Shown: positions 45,290 to 58,792, numbered from the stretch's first letter. The stretch is 64,000 nucleotides of DNA from Xiphophorus maculatus (GCF_002775205.1 NC_036456.1:22626968-22690967); one strand, 5' to 3'. Notes: generated by a model not told the origin, from the letters alone. Translations and numbers: made by a program.

Positions 45290-45562
45290 AGTTACTGTGT
45301 TTTCTGTTAAAGTGAATGATGAAAACCCTCAGAGAGAGGAAGAAAGGACACAAAAATCAGAAATTAACTCAGAAATATCTAATATTATTAACTGTAATCT
45401 GTCTGTGTCTGTCTATCTATCTAAGTTTTTTGGTCAGTACTGGTAGTTTCATACAACTTACGTTTATAAAAATGTATCAGCCAGAGTTAATATGAATCTT
45501 AGTAATTCCTTTTTGTATATAAAAAATACATAAAATGACCAAATCATTTTTAGAGAACTCAC

Positions 45563-45610
45563 CCTGTGAGTAGCGCTGTGCTCCAGGTGTGCTCCAGGTG
45601 TGTGAACAGA
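45563..45610 (-). other. Possible non-coding first exon of GPCR-11
   Basis: On the minus strand CTACTCACAGG is followed by GTGAGTTCTC, a strong donor, about 260 nt upstream of the coding-exon acceptor. The exon includes a short tandem CACACCTGGAG duplication. Confidence 0.45.
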
Positions 45611-46129
45611 CTCACCTGCTACCTCCGTTGAGTTCACGTCACTTGATTTTTTTGCATGTTGCATCACAAAAACATGATTTACTGAGAATACAATCTACAG
45701 ATTCTTTTTCAACATTTTCCTCACCAAATAAGTCAAACTCGCTACACACCATGTTGATGCAGAGTAGCTTCGGTACGTCAAGTAATGTGTAAATGAACAC
45801 CTAGCAGAAAGTATTCTACATCTAATACCTCAACAGCTGTTGTTGTTTGGCTACTTTTTGACCAATATTCTAGCTTATGGCACCAAAAGAGCAAAATATC
45901 TGGCTGAAACACATAAAATTAATTCATCAGTATATAAATGTGTTTTTAAACTAATGAAGTCCACTAATATGTTTCTATATTTACTGAAATATAAATGTTG
46001 TTTTAGGAGCATATTAGTTTTAAATGACTTGCAGACATTGAAAGATGTTTATTCAAACTAAAGTGTTTTGTTGCAGAGGGAAAACATGAGACATGTAAAT
46101 GCAGCTGGATTATGATTTATATTACATTA

Positions 46130-46330
46130 TTTTTTATGGATATGAACTGAGTTTGACCTGCAAATGATCTAAAATACTTAAATGAGACCTAGAACTGAAC
46201 CCTGAGGGACACCATACAGCTGAAATCTGTCTTTCAGCCAATAACTGATTGGTTATTTCTGTAGGATTATTATATTGATTGATCAAGTTGAATGGTAACA
46301 TCCTGGTGTTTTCAGAATTGCATTGTAGTA
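46130..46330 (-). mobile_element. Degenerate LINE reverse-transcriptase fragment
   Basis: On the minus strand one frame reads FQLYGVPQGSVLGLI and then a stop. GVPQGSVLG is the classic reverse-transcriptase motif of non-LTR retrotransposons. Flanking frames are broken. The limits are approximate. Confidence 0.6.
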
Positions 46331-46619
46331 ATTATTACATTTCAAAATGTTCCCTTGTTGAAATACAGTATATATATATTATTTCTTTTACATTTGTAAG
46401 GACTCAGTTTATTGTGGTTGCCATAGTAATCTCTCTGTGGTTGTAACAAAAGCATTAAGTAGATGAAGGCATAAACCTGGTTAAAGTTGTTTAGCTCAAA
46501 ATAGGCGTAGTGAGAAATTAAAATATAGAATGTGACAACATGAACATGTGACAATACAGCATCTGTACAGATTATTAATAATTGTTCATATTTTATTTTT
46601 ATTTTTATTTTGTCTACAA

Positions 46620-46710
46620 TTGCTACTCAGTGGTGGTTGTTGTGTGTCTTGTCTCTATGCTGCTGTAACTGCGAAATAATTTCCCTGCTGGGATGAATAA
46701 AGTAATTATA
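46620..46710 (+). mobile_element. Retroposon 3' tail
   Basis: GCTGCTGTAACTGCGAAATAATTTCCCTGCTGGGATGAATAAAGTA-type sequence is a common fish retroposon 3' end as I remember it. It runs directly into a (TTCTA)n array, as such tails often do. Confidence 0.55.
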
Positions 46711-46770
46711 TTCTATTCTATTCTATTCTATTCTATTCTATTCTATTCTATTCTATTCTATTCTATTCTA
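46711..46770. repeat. (TTCTA)n microsatellite, 12 copies
   Basis: Perfect pentanucleotide array, 60 bp, continuous with the retroposon tail on its left. Confidence 0.95.
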
Positions 46771-49489
46771 ATGTTCTACTCCTGAGATGAATTTTGGTTC
46801 TCTGTCAGAATTTATAATTTTTGGTATTTTAATGTTTTTTTTTTTTGCTTTGATCTTAAATAGCTAATGTTAGTTGATAATTTCTGTGTGTCAAATATAT
46901 TCTGTTTTTTTAACGTTTTTAATGTACTTTTTTATTCTTGGCTGTATGAAAAGTGCATCATAGATGAAAATAAAATCGATAAAAAATGTGTTTAATATCT
47001 ACTTAGTGATTGTTACGTCCAATATGACAATATATTATGTTTGCTTAACATCTTTATTAGTCTTGCTGAAATATGATGGCACACAATCTTACATTTTATT
47101 ACATCTTTAAGTGTGAACAATTAATTTTAGATACACTTAGAAGTCTTAATAATCTAAACAGAATTAGATATAAACAAAGAAAAAAACATGTTTTTACATT
47201 CTTATCCATGTGATCATATTTTAAATAGTTTGTTACTGCAATGTTTTTTATTTCTGTCAAATTTATTATTTTCACTGCTCTAAAGACGATGTTTAGGTTT
47301 TGCTTACATAGGTAAATAAATTAACAAACTAAATATGAATTTGTGCGAGTTATTACATGTTTTCATCATTATTTGTTTTGCAGAACTAAATTCTGCATCC
47401 AGCTGACTCGCCTGTTTTTTATTCCTGGTTTTTACTGATTGGTTAAAGCAGATCTATTCTGCTATTTATCATCTCTGTGGTTATATTCAAAGTTCACTAA
47501 ATGAAAATTCTCTGCCAATAAAGTTGCTTTACATGTTTCCACAACAAACATTATGACTCATTTTGAAAGTCCACAAGGTTTGACACAATTCAAATGTTCT
47601 GCAGGTTTTTCTAATGAACAGCGAATCTGCACTTATAGCAGCATTTGAGACAGAACTGAGAAGTGAAGGCGCTTCACACACACAGCGGCAGAATCAACAG
47701 CACACACACACACACTGCATGCTGCTTTTTCTTATTGTACATTTTTTATCAAAGTGATAATAATAATAAAGTCTAATATGTCAACAACTGGATCTGAATA
47801 ATGACAAAATAATCTAAAACAGAACAGAAAAGAGTTTAGGTCACCAGCTCTTAAATCACATTCATGTAAAATTATAGCAAATAATTTGAATTAAGGATGG
47901 TTACAGGTTTAAATTGAAAAAAGTCACAACAATAAATATAGGGAATAAACTTTCTATTATCTTGGCGTATTTCCAGCTATAGTTGTGTATAATATTGGCC
48001 GCTGAAATGATGAACTGTTCTCTCTGTAAGGAAGGCATTTAGTAGGATTTCTTTGTAATCTGTTCCTGTTTGTATTGTAAATTTTAACACTTAAGACATG
48101 GCTAATTTCTAAAGAAAATGATTAAATTTTACTGAAAAATAACTTCAGAAATAAATCAAGATCTCTTGACAAACACATGCAAATAGATAAATGTATTTTA
48201 GAAACTGCCTCCAGCCTCTGTTTATGACTAATTTGAATTGTGTTGGACATTAACAATGAACAGCCTCATTATAAAAAAAATATTTCAGTAATTCACAGTT
48301 TAAGCAGCAGAAAAAATGTTTTATTGCACTTTAATACGTAACTAAAAGCTCAGATAATATAAGTTGAAAAGATTTTCAGTTTCTTTTAAAATGCAACCTG
48401 CAATGAGGTGAAACAAAGTTTGTCGTTTATATTCTGATAAATGTCTTTTTGCTTTGACAGCAGGATTTGTTTTCATGCAAAAACATTTCTATCTTTGTTT
48501 TTTATTCCCTGTCAGTGCTGGTGGGAAGCAGTTCATCTGCAGCTCCACAAGACACACGGTGGGTCATTTATGTTGTTTCCTGTTATATTCACTTTTAAAA
48601 ATGACTGTATAATTCTGACTGCAGGTCAGACCATGTGGGTTTGTTTTGGTGACCTCAGCTGCCATTTTACTGCTGTTCTCCACACATGCGGTTCCACAGT
48701 GTGACTGCATATTGTTGTCCACTGTTTATAACATTTATCTATTTTCTGAGGGTTGAAATAACATTTATCTCCAGTACAGACATTTTGTGAAATTAAAATA
48801 ATGAGAAAAGTCTCATTTTGTTCAATTAGTTAAAATGTAATGGTGTTTCTTTAGTCTGCAGCCTTGTAAAGTATTTTATAGATCTTATCACTTGTTTTTC
48901 ACAGAAAAAATACATCAAATAATAATTTACTAAAAATTTAAGGAGAGATAGAAATAAATCAGGAAGCAGAGTCTAAGCCGTCTTTGTCCAGTTCACTTCT
49001 TTAGAAATAAAGTGCAGCTTCGTCACATCCTCACTTATTTTCCTTTTCATGTAGTGAGAAAAATATATTCTATATAATATAATACATAAGGGGTAGCAAT
49101 TTTAGAAAATATCTTTTCATTTAAATATTAACACAACATGTCAAATATTTCTATCCTTCTCAACAATTAGTAGAAAGTGTTTTTTTATGACAACATTCCT
49201 CACAGTTGCTAAAATGTTTTTTGCATGTTTCCACTTTTGTCCATTTATATTTTGTGATGAGCTACAAATCTTTATGGTCGGAAGGCCTCACTGCCATCAC
49301 CCTAATCTTATCTGCCTCCATAAATTCTCTCTTACTAATGTTCAAAGTAAAACCTGGTAAAATCAAACGATGACTTCAGCTCTAAATCTCAGTGGATTCA
49401 TGACTTTTTGACTTTAACTGTAGTTATATTCTGCCATCTCATACTTTTCCTATGTTTTCTGTTTTAAGCTCAAAGACTTGAAAACCAAA

Positions 49490-50323
49490 ATGTCCAACAA
49501 CGCGTCGGACGGATACTTCAACCTAATGTACAGCTGTGGTTCTTATAAAAGTGCAGAGTTATTCTCCACAGTCTTCATGATCGTCCGGTTTCTGTGTGTC
49601 GTTCCGGTCTCCATCGTCGTGCTCTGCTTGGGTTTCCGACGGCGCTCCACTAAAACCAGCCACTCTGATCTGTTCACCTACAACTCTGCCGCCTTGCAAC
49701 TCATCTTTGGACTTGCAGCTGTTTTGTACCTCTGTGGCCAATACGCTCACATCTTTAGTGTTTTTATTTTGGGGGTTTATGCAGCCAGCATTGCTTTTCC
49801 TGGAGAAATAGTTTTTCACATCTTGACATGCGTGGATCGCTATCTGGCCGTTGTTCATCCCGTCACCTACAGGGGGCTGACTCAGTCCGATGGGATCCGG
49901 ATCAGGAACATCAGCATCGTCTGTGGTTGGCTGATCTCTTTCGGATGGCTTGGGATAGTCGCTGTTGTTTTCCCTGAGCTGCCTTATGTTGCATATTTCT
50001 GCTTCTTTGCTACCTCAATAATAAGCATTTCTTTCTGCAGCGTCTCTGTTCTTTATGTTCTGATTCATCCAGGACCGGGTCAAACTGGCAGGAAAAAAGA
50101 GAAGGCAGCTAAAGCAAAGAGGAAAGCTTTCCAGACCATCATGGCCATCCTTGCAGCGCTCCTCGTGTATTTTGTGGCCTGCATTGTTGTTCTTGCTGTG
50201 AAAAACCTAAATCTGCTCATTGATGAGAATGCATGTCTGATTCTAACGTCTGCCCAGTGGTGTGGTATTCCATGCAACGTAGCTTTACCTCTGTTGTTTC
50301 TACGCAAAGCAAAGAAGCTTTAG
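49490..50323 (+). CDS. GPCR-12: plus-strand 7TM receptor, short ICL1 and basic ICL3
   Basis: Single coding exon, 277 aa from MSNNAS; the frame opens four codons earlier only at TTG, and a TTTTAAG acceptor lies about 21 nt upstream of the ATG. N4-A-S is a glycosylation site and C16 is the N-terminal Cys. ICL1 is shortened (FRRRSTKTSHSDLF). TM2 has SAALQLIFGLA, so the family Glu is Gln. TM3 ends CVDRYLAVVHP. ICL3 is strongly basic (HPGPGQTGRKKEKAAKAKRK). The ECL3 Cys is in NACLIL. TM7 ends LPLLFLRKAKKL and the protein stops there, with no cytoplasmic tail. It is the last receptor before the oxidase genes. Confidence 0.88.
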   Translation: MSNNASDGYFNLMYSCGSYKSAELFSTVFMIVRFLCVVPVSIVVLCLGFRRRSTKTSHSDLFTYNSAALQLIFGLAAVLYLCGQYAHIFSVFILGVYAASIAFPGEIVFHILTCVDRYLAVVHPVTYRGLTQSDGIRIRNISIVCGWLISFGWLGIVAVVFPELPYVAYFCFFATSIISISFCSVSVLYVLIHPGPGQTGRKKEKAAKAKRKAFQTIMAILAALLVYFVACIVVLAVKNLNLLIDENACLILTSAQWCGIPCNVALPLLFLRKAKKL

Positions 50324-53297
50324 TCCCAACCTGCTAATTAGTAACTAACTAACTAACTTAGCAAAGCATTTGCTGAATGGATCCTTTGGAAACACAAATC
50401 CTGTGGAAAAAAAAAAACACGTGTAACTCAAACTTTTTCTGTGTGACTTTTTTTCTAAGGTCTCATGAAATTGATACAAATTGTGTTTAAGAATCCAAGT
50501 AATCCACACAGACACCAAATCCAGAAATAATTTAACCACAAATTATAAGTATTTATAAAGTGAAATAACTCAGGGAAATAGGAACAGGAAACGATTTCTG
50601 CTTTTTGTGTCGAGAACACAGATGGCATTGGTTTAGACATGTTTCTAAATGTCTGAATGTTTCATTTTGCTCATAATTTCAAAATGTAAATTCAATTTAC
50701 TTCATTTAATTTCAGCATAAGTTGGGTGTGCAGCCTTCTGGTTGTGACTTTATGTTCAGACTTTGGTTATGCAGCAGCAGAATAATCTGGATTCCTCCAC
50801 CACGTCCATTTCTGAATGACTTTAAAGTAAAAACAATCTAAACTTTTACTTGTGTCCAAGTGAAATGTTGGGCCATGACCTAAATTCATCCATTCATACC
50901 AGTGAAATTATTTTTAATAACTATTTGTAAGACATCCAGTGATCTTTCTCTGATATAAAATTTTGGCTAATCTGAATTAATTGTATTCATTAAATCAGAA
51001 AATATTCTTTGATGAGACTCGCTTTTCAGAATAAAAGTACAGTTTTAAAAATAAGAAACTAGGCATTAAGGATACTTTCTGTATGAACCTTTTCAGTTGT
51101 TTGATATCCTAATAATCTAATCTTAAATGTGTTTCTATCAGATGTAAGCAGAAAATGATCAGAATTTAGAGAAATAAAAGTTTGAAAACATCAGTGTGAA
51201 TAATTAGTGATGATTTTTGTTGCAGTCGGTTCAATATGTGAACTTTAAAATAATTGTAATGAATTACATTGACTGTGTGAGGAAATGTTTACAAATAGAA
51301 AACATCTTTAAATACTGTTGCATTTAAATGATCAGTAGTTATTACTGCAAAGCTAACAGCTCATTTAGCTCAACTCTGCTGTTAATACAGGGGAAGAGAC
51401 CAAGTAGATAATTTAATTTAACTTAATTTTTTATATTTTTGCACCAAATATAACTTTGAACAGTTTTGTCTTTAAACCAGGATGCAGGTTGCTTGCAGTT
51501 CTTGATGACTTTTAATCTTTATAAATCTGTATTTCTGCTCATAATTTGGGTCAGCTTGTCTTGTTTTAGTTTTTCTGATGATAAATAAATAATAATGGAT
51601 TAATATTAGAAACATTTTTACATATTATTTCTCAGTTTTCTGATCCTCTGGACTTTGTGTTTTATAGATAAAAACATATATAATTAAAACAAAACACAGT
51701 TTAAGGATCATTTTCATTTTTAACCCTTTGACCTTCCCTGCTTTCTCTTGGACAATTGTTGCTGTTTGCATTTGTTCTACAGAACATTTTAATTCAGAAA
51801 AATATGATATACATTTAATGTATTATAATTTTCAGATTTAGAAATCTCTGTGGTCATTTTTTTTTTTGGTATAGTTCATTTTGAATATTTAGATGATGCC
51901 TCACTTCCCACTTAGCACAAAGTAACAATATTTACTTTGTGCTAAGTGATATGAAACTTAAGGAAACACAATAACTGTTGAACACTAAAACCAAAGGAAG
52001 CAGCTGGGATTCACTGAAGTTATTTCTTTAATTTTCTCTCTGCCCTGATGATGGAGCGTCTGTTTCAGATCGACACACAGAGATCATATGAATTAAAATG
52101 TATTTTACAATTTAAAACACAAACTTAAATACGGTGCTTTATTTGCAAATTCAACATGTATAAAGAAAATAAAGAATGTCAATTTTTATACAGTCAATCG
52201 TATTCAATCCAAAGGTTTTGGTCAATGCCACAAGTAAATCCAGCAGGTATGTGTAACGCTCTGAAATACAAAGTTTTAAGTCAGCTTTTTCCCCGTATAA
52301 AATACATTTCCCATTACCAGTTATGTTTAATAAATACAGACTGGTTAACATGACTAGCTTGTAGTCACAAAAAAGAACAAAAACAAACTTGCAGACAAGT
52401 ATCTATGATATCTGCTGGCTGTTCTTGTAATCCTGTTTAAAAGTCTATAATATATTGTTTAAAATATTTCAGGCATTCCATGTAAAACAAATATTTAACA
52501 ATATTTCCTCATTAACATGCACAAACCTTTGAGTTTTACTTCAGTTTTGGATGTAATTGTGAACAAAAGTCTTTTTGTTGTGTAACATTACATTCATCAG
52601 AGTCAAATAAAACTTTTTCACTGCAGCCTGAAAAACTATAAAATCCAGATACATGTCAGAGTCGGATCACAGTCACTTTGCATACAGTCTGATTTATGGA
52701 TTGTAACTGAGGCTGCACTATATGAGACAACAGGGATATTAAAGACAAATAGTGAAACTTATTAACCAATATTTTCTAAATGTCTCCAACATTTTGTTTT
52801 GTTTATGAAGATATCTGGACTGAACTTCTGTTACTAGAAGACATTTTGACCAACTTTATATTTATACAACTGGCTTTATGTGATCATATATTTATGCAGA
52901 TGAATCGGATCTGATTCTGTTAAATTAATCTAAAATATTTGTTGTGAGCTGGGACTTTAAAATGAACTGAACCAAACTCTAAATGTATACAGGGAATAAA
53001 ATGAGGTGGATGACTATCAAACTGGCCAAATATATCGTTTGAAATTGTGATTTCTTCAAATTAAACAAAATTGGTGTCAAATGTTTGTGCAAAAAAAAAA
53101 AGAAAAAGAAGTTTATCATTTTAAAGATTAAAAAATGTTTCCAGAGGTCATCCAAGGTCAACCAGTCCCCCACATTTACAAAGTTAAACACATTTTGTGT
53201 AAATCAACTGTGTTGCAAACGTACTACCTGCACACATTTGACATCATTTTGTTAAATGTGAAGGAGGTGAGAGGTTGACCCAGCATCACTTGGTGTC
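50324..53297. other. Intergenic between GPCR-12 and L-amino-acid oxidase 1 (convergent)
   Basis: No gene recognised. The genes converge, so both 3' UTRs lie here. A near-perfect hairpin at 51909 to 51948 is listed separately. The remainder is AT-rich with no motif-bearing open frame. Confidence 0.6.
51909..51948. repeat. Perfect 17-bp inverted repeat with 6-nt loop
   Basis: CACTTAGCACAAAGTAA (51909 to 51925) pairs exactly with TTACTTTGTGCTAAGTG (51932 to 51948) around CAATAT. The stem is shorter than a miRNA precursor. It may be a foldback scar or a structured 3' element. Confidence 0.8.
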
Positions 53298-56200
53298 TCA
53301 CAGCTCAGTTTTGCAGGAATCTTTGTGGACGGCGTTATTAATATTCTGAGCTGCCCTGATCGCAGATTTCATGGACGTTTCAATCCAAGCGTGAGGAAAA
53401 GCCATGTGTTCTCCTGCAAAGTGAATGTGTCCTTCATGCCTGAAGAGCTCTGCAGAATACTCGATGTGTTGGTACGGAGTGAACAGAGCGAACGCACCCA
53501 GGCTGTACGGATCCAGCTCCCACTTCTTCACGATCACACCGGTGCAGAGATCACGGATGTTCTTGCCGTGGATGTGCATCAGGTCCCTGAGGGCCAGCTC
53601 CTTCAGCTCCTCGTCACTGGCTCCCTGGAAGAGGCGCGAGTCGTCGCCCCAGGTGTAGGAGGCCAGGAGGACGCCGATTCTGTCGTTTCCTGGAAAACTG
53701 TGGCTGGGGTAGTAGGTGTAGCGAATGGGTCTGTCTGTGATGCTCTTCCCTCCTATGATGCCGTCCTTCGTCCAGAACTTCTCCTTAAAAGTGAGGATGA
53801 TTTTGGTAGAGCTTTCATAGTGAACGGCGCGCATTGCCTCCATCTTTCTGGTGGAGAGAGGCGGATCGAACTCTATGAAGAGGGCAGCTTTGGCCGTCGT
53901 GGTTACCAGCACAGCGTCGGCCTGGAGACTTTCTAAAGACGGATCATTTTCCCTCTGGTACCACACAGTCACACCCTTACGTGACCGATGGATCCGCCTC
54001 ACCCGGGAGTCCAGGAGGATGGGAGCGTCCAGGACAGTCAGGAAGGCTTTAGCCAGAAGATCCGTCCCTCCAGTTATTTCATCGTACCTTCACACAAAAC
54101 GGATCAGAATGAGTTCATCTTTCTTTATAATGACTCTGGGACATTTGTTGCTTGGATATATTGATGTAGGCAAGAAAACAACAAAAGGTTGTTAGAGAAG
54201 GATAAACAAAACGTAAAAGCTGATCATAAAATTATGAGAAAAAAAGTACAATTTCAACAAGAAGACTTATAAGAATAAACTAATAACTTTAGAAAATTGT
54301 TCTGGGTCATTTTTCTCCCTGCATTACTATTTTGTCCCTTTGAATCATCATTTCATAACAACAGACATAATATATAATTTCACATAAATCAAAGTTAGGG
54401 TGGAAAAAAGGCAGGGATGAAACAGCAGGAATACAGGATATGACATAAATATGAAACATTAACTTGGCAGGTATCAAATTACACAATTTTATCACTGAAA
54501 ATATGAAATCATCAAAATGGGTGAAAGAAAATTAATGATAAAAACACAACATGCAAGAAAAAGCAATGAAAAATTGACACTAATGAATCAGAAAACTGAA
54601 TAAGGCAAACACAAAACTCATGCAAAAATAGTTTCTATAATGTTTTTTTTCTTTTTTTATTTAGTATCTAAGTTTTTTTGTTCAGTTTATTTTCACTTGA
54701 ATAGTTTGGCATCAATCCCACAGATAAATCCATCTAATTCTGGTCATGGTGACTGGAGACACAAAGCTTCTCCCAGTTGGCTGTACTGGTTTACAAAAAC
54801 TAAACTGTAAATTAGAAAAAGCATCAGAAATGTCCTGTTCTCACGTTGTGGCGTCGCTGACGTCGTTCTCGATGTAGAGCATCTCAGTCAGAGCCAGATG
54901 CATGAGGCTGTTCTCGTTTAGCAAATCCCCGATCATCCTCACTGCCTCTGCGCTCAGATTGCCTTCAGTGAGCAAATATTCCTGCAACAAAACAAAAAAA
55001 CAAACTGGTTTAACTGCTGGGTTTCAGCTGGTTAGTTTTACTTCCTGCAAGTTATTGATTTCATCACTTTTTACAATAACTATTATTTGACTGCTTGTCC
55101 ACTTAATAATCTATGTTTTATTTATGAGTTTTGTGGTACGTCCTGTTTGATCAGCTCTAAGTTAAAGTTCAAGCTAAAATGTTCAAATTCCCAAATGATA
55201 ATTGATTAAATATCAAAAAGTTCAGATTCTGTTATTTTTTTGCGATTTCATGAGTCTTTGTAATCAGATCAGCCACCAAACTGAACATTAAACTCGTTAA
55301 AAATAAAAATGTTCAATGCAGAATATGCTTAAGTTGACAAATACTCTAGTATAAATAGTGAAAATGTTTGTTTGGTCCAGATCCTAACATTTGCTGTAAA
55401 TCCATCAAACCAGTCAGAATATTGCAATTTGCTCAGTGCAACAGTTAAAACAGGAATCTGGTAACAGTAAAAAAAATTAAAAAGCTTTAATGTCTTATCA
55501 GAAACTCTGACGGCGTGAAATGAAAATAAAATCAGACAAATTAACGACTTGAATGTGGAAATGGACACTGACCTGGAAAAACGGAGGGCTGAGGCCCTCT
55601 AGTGTTTACTACAAGAATTACAATGACATTTCTCCATTTTAAATCCATTCATAAATTTACCTGTTTGAAGCTCTATATTACATGCATTATATATGCATGT
55701 ATACCAAAATGTTTATTTTGTGTAATTTTTACTATAAAATCAAAAGTTGCTACTTATGGTTATCAACTGTTTCACTTTTATGCAGGGTTATGAAGTTAGA
55801 AGTAAATTTACTAATAAATGAGTTTATAATGCAGCCCAGATGTTTTTACTGACTTCCCTCGTTGTGTATGGTCAGGATTTATAGACATATTCTCACTTTT
55901 CTCTATTTTAATGTCAAAATCCTCATTATAACCTAAAAACCTGAATATCTAAACAACAATATTCCTCACTTTCTAACTGGATCTGGTGGAAATACTTTCT
56001 ATTCTTCATCTTCAGTTTTCTGCTTTTTGAGTTTATTTTTGGTCTTTATATAAGAGGAAGACGCGTTGCACCACTGAGAGACCTGGTGCCTCGTTTTTAA
56101 CATTTTCTAATGATTTTTTTTTAATTTGCTGAGAAAACGTACCTACAGCATGTTTTTGTTGCTTCATTGAGTTTCTGAACTAAGTTAGATCCCTGGTTGT

Positions 56201-58414
56201 GATGTCAGCAGTGGTTTACCTTAACAGAATAATGGTCGTATTTCTTGAGCATAGCTCTGCAGCCGTGAGCCTTGACCTCTTCTTTGACCTACAGAAACAA
56301 AAATAATGAAAATTTAAAACATTGTCAAGTAATGCAGGGAATAAAAGACAGAAAGGATTGCTTTTTAAGTTTTCAGTAGATGGTTCCGTGTTTCCTTTGC
56401 GTACCTTTCGCAGAGCCATCTCCAGCAGCTTTAGCGGCGCTATGTGGCGTTCTCGTTTTGGCAGGTTGTACTTCAGAACGTCGGGGTCTTGCATCACAGA
56501 GTACGTTTTGTTCCGCAGGCCGTGAATGTAGTAGAAGGTGTTCATGTCAACCATGCGAAATTTATTCATCTTCAAACCAAATTCTTGGATTAATGATCGG
56601 ATGATGCTGTTGGAAGATATGTTCATGAGTTTTTGTCTGAATTATTTTACGTTCCACATCCCATACTGGTGACCAATAGAGACGTTGATTCAGTTTCATT
56701 CTTCAGTTTTAGTGAAGTAGCTCTGATGAAACAACTCGTCAGTTTTCCTCACTTCTTTTGGAGTTGAGGTCTTGAAATATCATTTCTAACCTCACATGTA
56801 AACTAGGTTTTGATTTGATTTGTAATCTTGACTCACTAGTGATAACTGGGGATCCTCATGGCGCCCAGATCGGCGTACCAGCCTTCGTTTTCATTCCTGT
56901 GGGTTTGCACACGACCTCCGACCCGACCACTGGCCTCCACTATGGTCACCTTTTATAAACACATGAATGAAACAGAGACCAAGTAGAAAAGAGTGTGTTG
57001 TTATTATTTTACTAAGTATTGACTCTTATAGGTAATAAATAACACAGTAGATTTATTCATATAGACAACAGAAATGTGGTTTATTGAATCACTAAGTGAT
57101 CAGTGCATTTAAAATTTTGAGTTTTGTTTGACAGAAAAATCAGCAAATATGTGAATCTACAAAAACTAAACCACAAATAGGTTTCATTGTGTTTTTATTA
57201 TTACAGTTACATATTAAAGTTAAAATAATTATTAGTTAACATATAAATGATTATTTTTAATTGTTAATCAATTCAGGCAAATTAGGGTCTTTAGAGTTTT
57301 AAACTCTGAGTTTTAGTATTGATGGTTTCTTCAAGTTTTCTGAAGAAATTTGACTTTTTTGGACGACTCCTGCTTAAATCAGTGAGATATAAATAAAACC
57401 CTGGTGATTCATCAGAATCCAGATAAAATACCAAAATACCAAATTAGAAGGCAGCTGGATACTTTTGATTAATTGTAGTCACAGTAATCACACTAAGGGC
57501 CATTTAAACGTCTAGCTTAAACAGAATGATAAAGATAAGATTATGTTTAAGCTACGTGCTTAAACACAATGATAAACATGTGAGATATTTTTTATCTGCT
57601 GCTGCCATCCAACAAAACTTCAAAGCGTGAGCGATGTTTGCATTTCTAACCCGGTGTCCTGCTTTCTCCAGCAGCTTGGCGGCCGTCAGTCCAGCCATGC
57701 CGGCTCCGACTATGACAACATGATGAGGCGTTTGGATGGCGGGGAGGCCGTGCGTCATCGTGTTCATCAGGTCATTGTAGTCGGTGTCGTTCAGGCACTT
57801 GGCCAGGTCTTCCTTAACGCTGATCGCAGCGGCGGTTCTGCACTCGCTGAGCAGCAGCAAAGGAACTGCAGACACACAAAAACAAACATTTTCAGCTTTA
57901 TTTTAAAATATAATAGAAAGAGACATATCCAGGCATTTTAAAGCAATTTTACGTTGTTCATTTAAAGATTTAAGCATAAAACTCAAATTGCATTTAGTGC
58001 ATTTTCTTTTTTTTATTTCAGAAAACAACCAGATTATTCAAAGTCATATTTCTATAAACTATTACACCCGGATCAATCTGTAACTTTCAAACTATGTTGC
58101 TAAAAAAACAGGGACAAATTCCTGTAAATATAGGTTGGATATTCAGAAATTAGTCATATTTAATAAATTAGAATATTTGCTCAGATGACGTTCATTTGTC
58201 AGAATAAAAGTACTTTCTGAAATAAGTTCATAAATAAAGGCTTTTGCAGAGCTATGAAAGAAACGGACTTTTCAATAATACTCAGATTTATTGACTGTGT
58301 CTAAACTATTCATATAGAGAAAACAACAGCTCTGCGATTTTAATTCCCAACTTTCAGGAAGGTCATGAAATACTTACATAAGGCCCACAGCAGCACATGA
58401 GGCCCCATCTTCAT
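53298..58414 (-). CDS. L-amino-acid oxidase 1 (FAD flavoenzyme), seven coding exons, complete
   Basis: Exons joined by GT/AG and phase: 58414-58378, 57865-57651, 56949-56837, 56606-56405, 56288-56220, 54981-54845 and 54087-53298, giving 520 aa, the usual length for this family. It oxidatively deaminates L-amino acids to 2-oxo acids, ammonia and hydrogen peroxide. Residues 1 to about 28 form a signal peptide. The FAD dinucleotide motif is [10 protein letters not shown] with G54, G56 and G59; GRVGGR follows at 80 to 85. R104 in GAMRIP matches the substrate-carboxylate Arg of characterised family members. HFAGEH near 480 to 485 and the Trp at 492 are the C-terminal FAD-binding motif. The last residues are CKTEL, resembling an ER-retrieval signal. 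IL4I1-type, venom-type and fish antibacterial oxidases all belong here; I cannot assign an orthologue. Confidence 0.9.
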
Positions 58415-58677
58415 GTTTCTTTACATTGAGAAAAATGAGGAAAATAGTCAGCAGGTGAAGCAGGAAACACACCTTTAAACTAAAAGCATAAATATAAATA
58501 TAAATATGTTTAGCATTTTTTGGTCATGTTTAGTTACATTTTAAGAGAATAAATCCAAGAAAATGACTTGTAAGATGAGTTTGATGTTTGTTTAACACGA
58601 GGTTCAGGTTATCCATTTTTGACACATATTTCTTTTCTCATTTCACTTTTATAAGAGGACAAATTAAAGAAACTTAC

Positions 58678-58765
58678 CTGAAGAGGAGCTGATCTGCTGT
58701 AGGAGAAACGTGCGCTCCGGTGGAGACGGCGTCTCTTTTCTATCGTTCTTCACCTTCCAAACCCT
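58678..58765 (-). other. Non-coding first exon of L-amino-acid oxidase 1
   Basis: On the minus strand CTCCTCTTCAG is followed by GTAAGTTTC, a strong donor. The next acceptor (ATGTAAAG) lies 4 nt before the start codon. The right end is estimated from the TATA box. Confidence 0.55.
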
Positions 58766-58784
58766 CCCAGAAGAGACGCCTTCC

Positions 58785-58792
58785 TTTAAATA
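58785..58792 (-). promoter_or_regulatory. TATA box of L-amino-acid oxidase 1
   Basis: TATTTAAA followed by GG on the minus strand, about 25 to 30 bp upstream of the inferred first exon. A G/A-rich GGGAGGG motif lies just downstream. Confidence 0.55.

Larger units (their letters stand above)
45611..49489. other. Intergenic between GPCR-11 and GPCR-12 (divergent)
   Basis: The two genes diverge, so both promoters lie here. No other gene recognised. Holds a LINE reverse-transcriptase scrap (46130 to 46330), a retroposon tail with pentanucleotide array (46620 to 46770) and AT-rich sequence. Confidence 0.55.

Noticed and set aside
51909..51948. miRNA precursor at the 17-bp hairpin
   Set aside because: Stem too short (17 bp) and too perfect for a typical metazoan pre-miRNA of about 60 to 80 nt.
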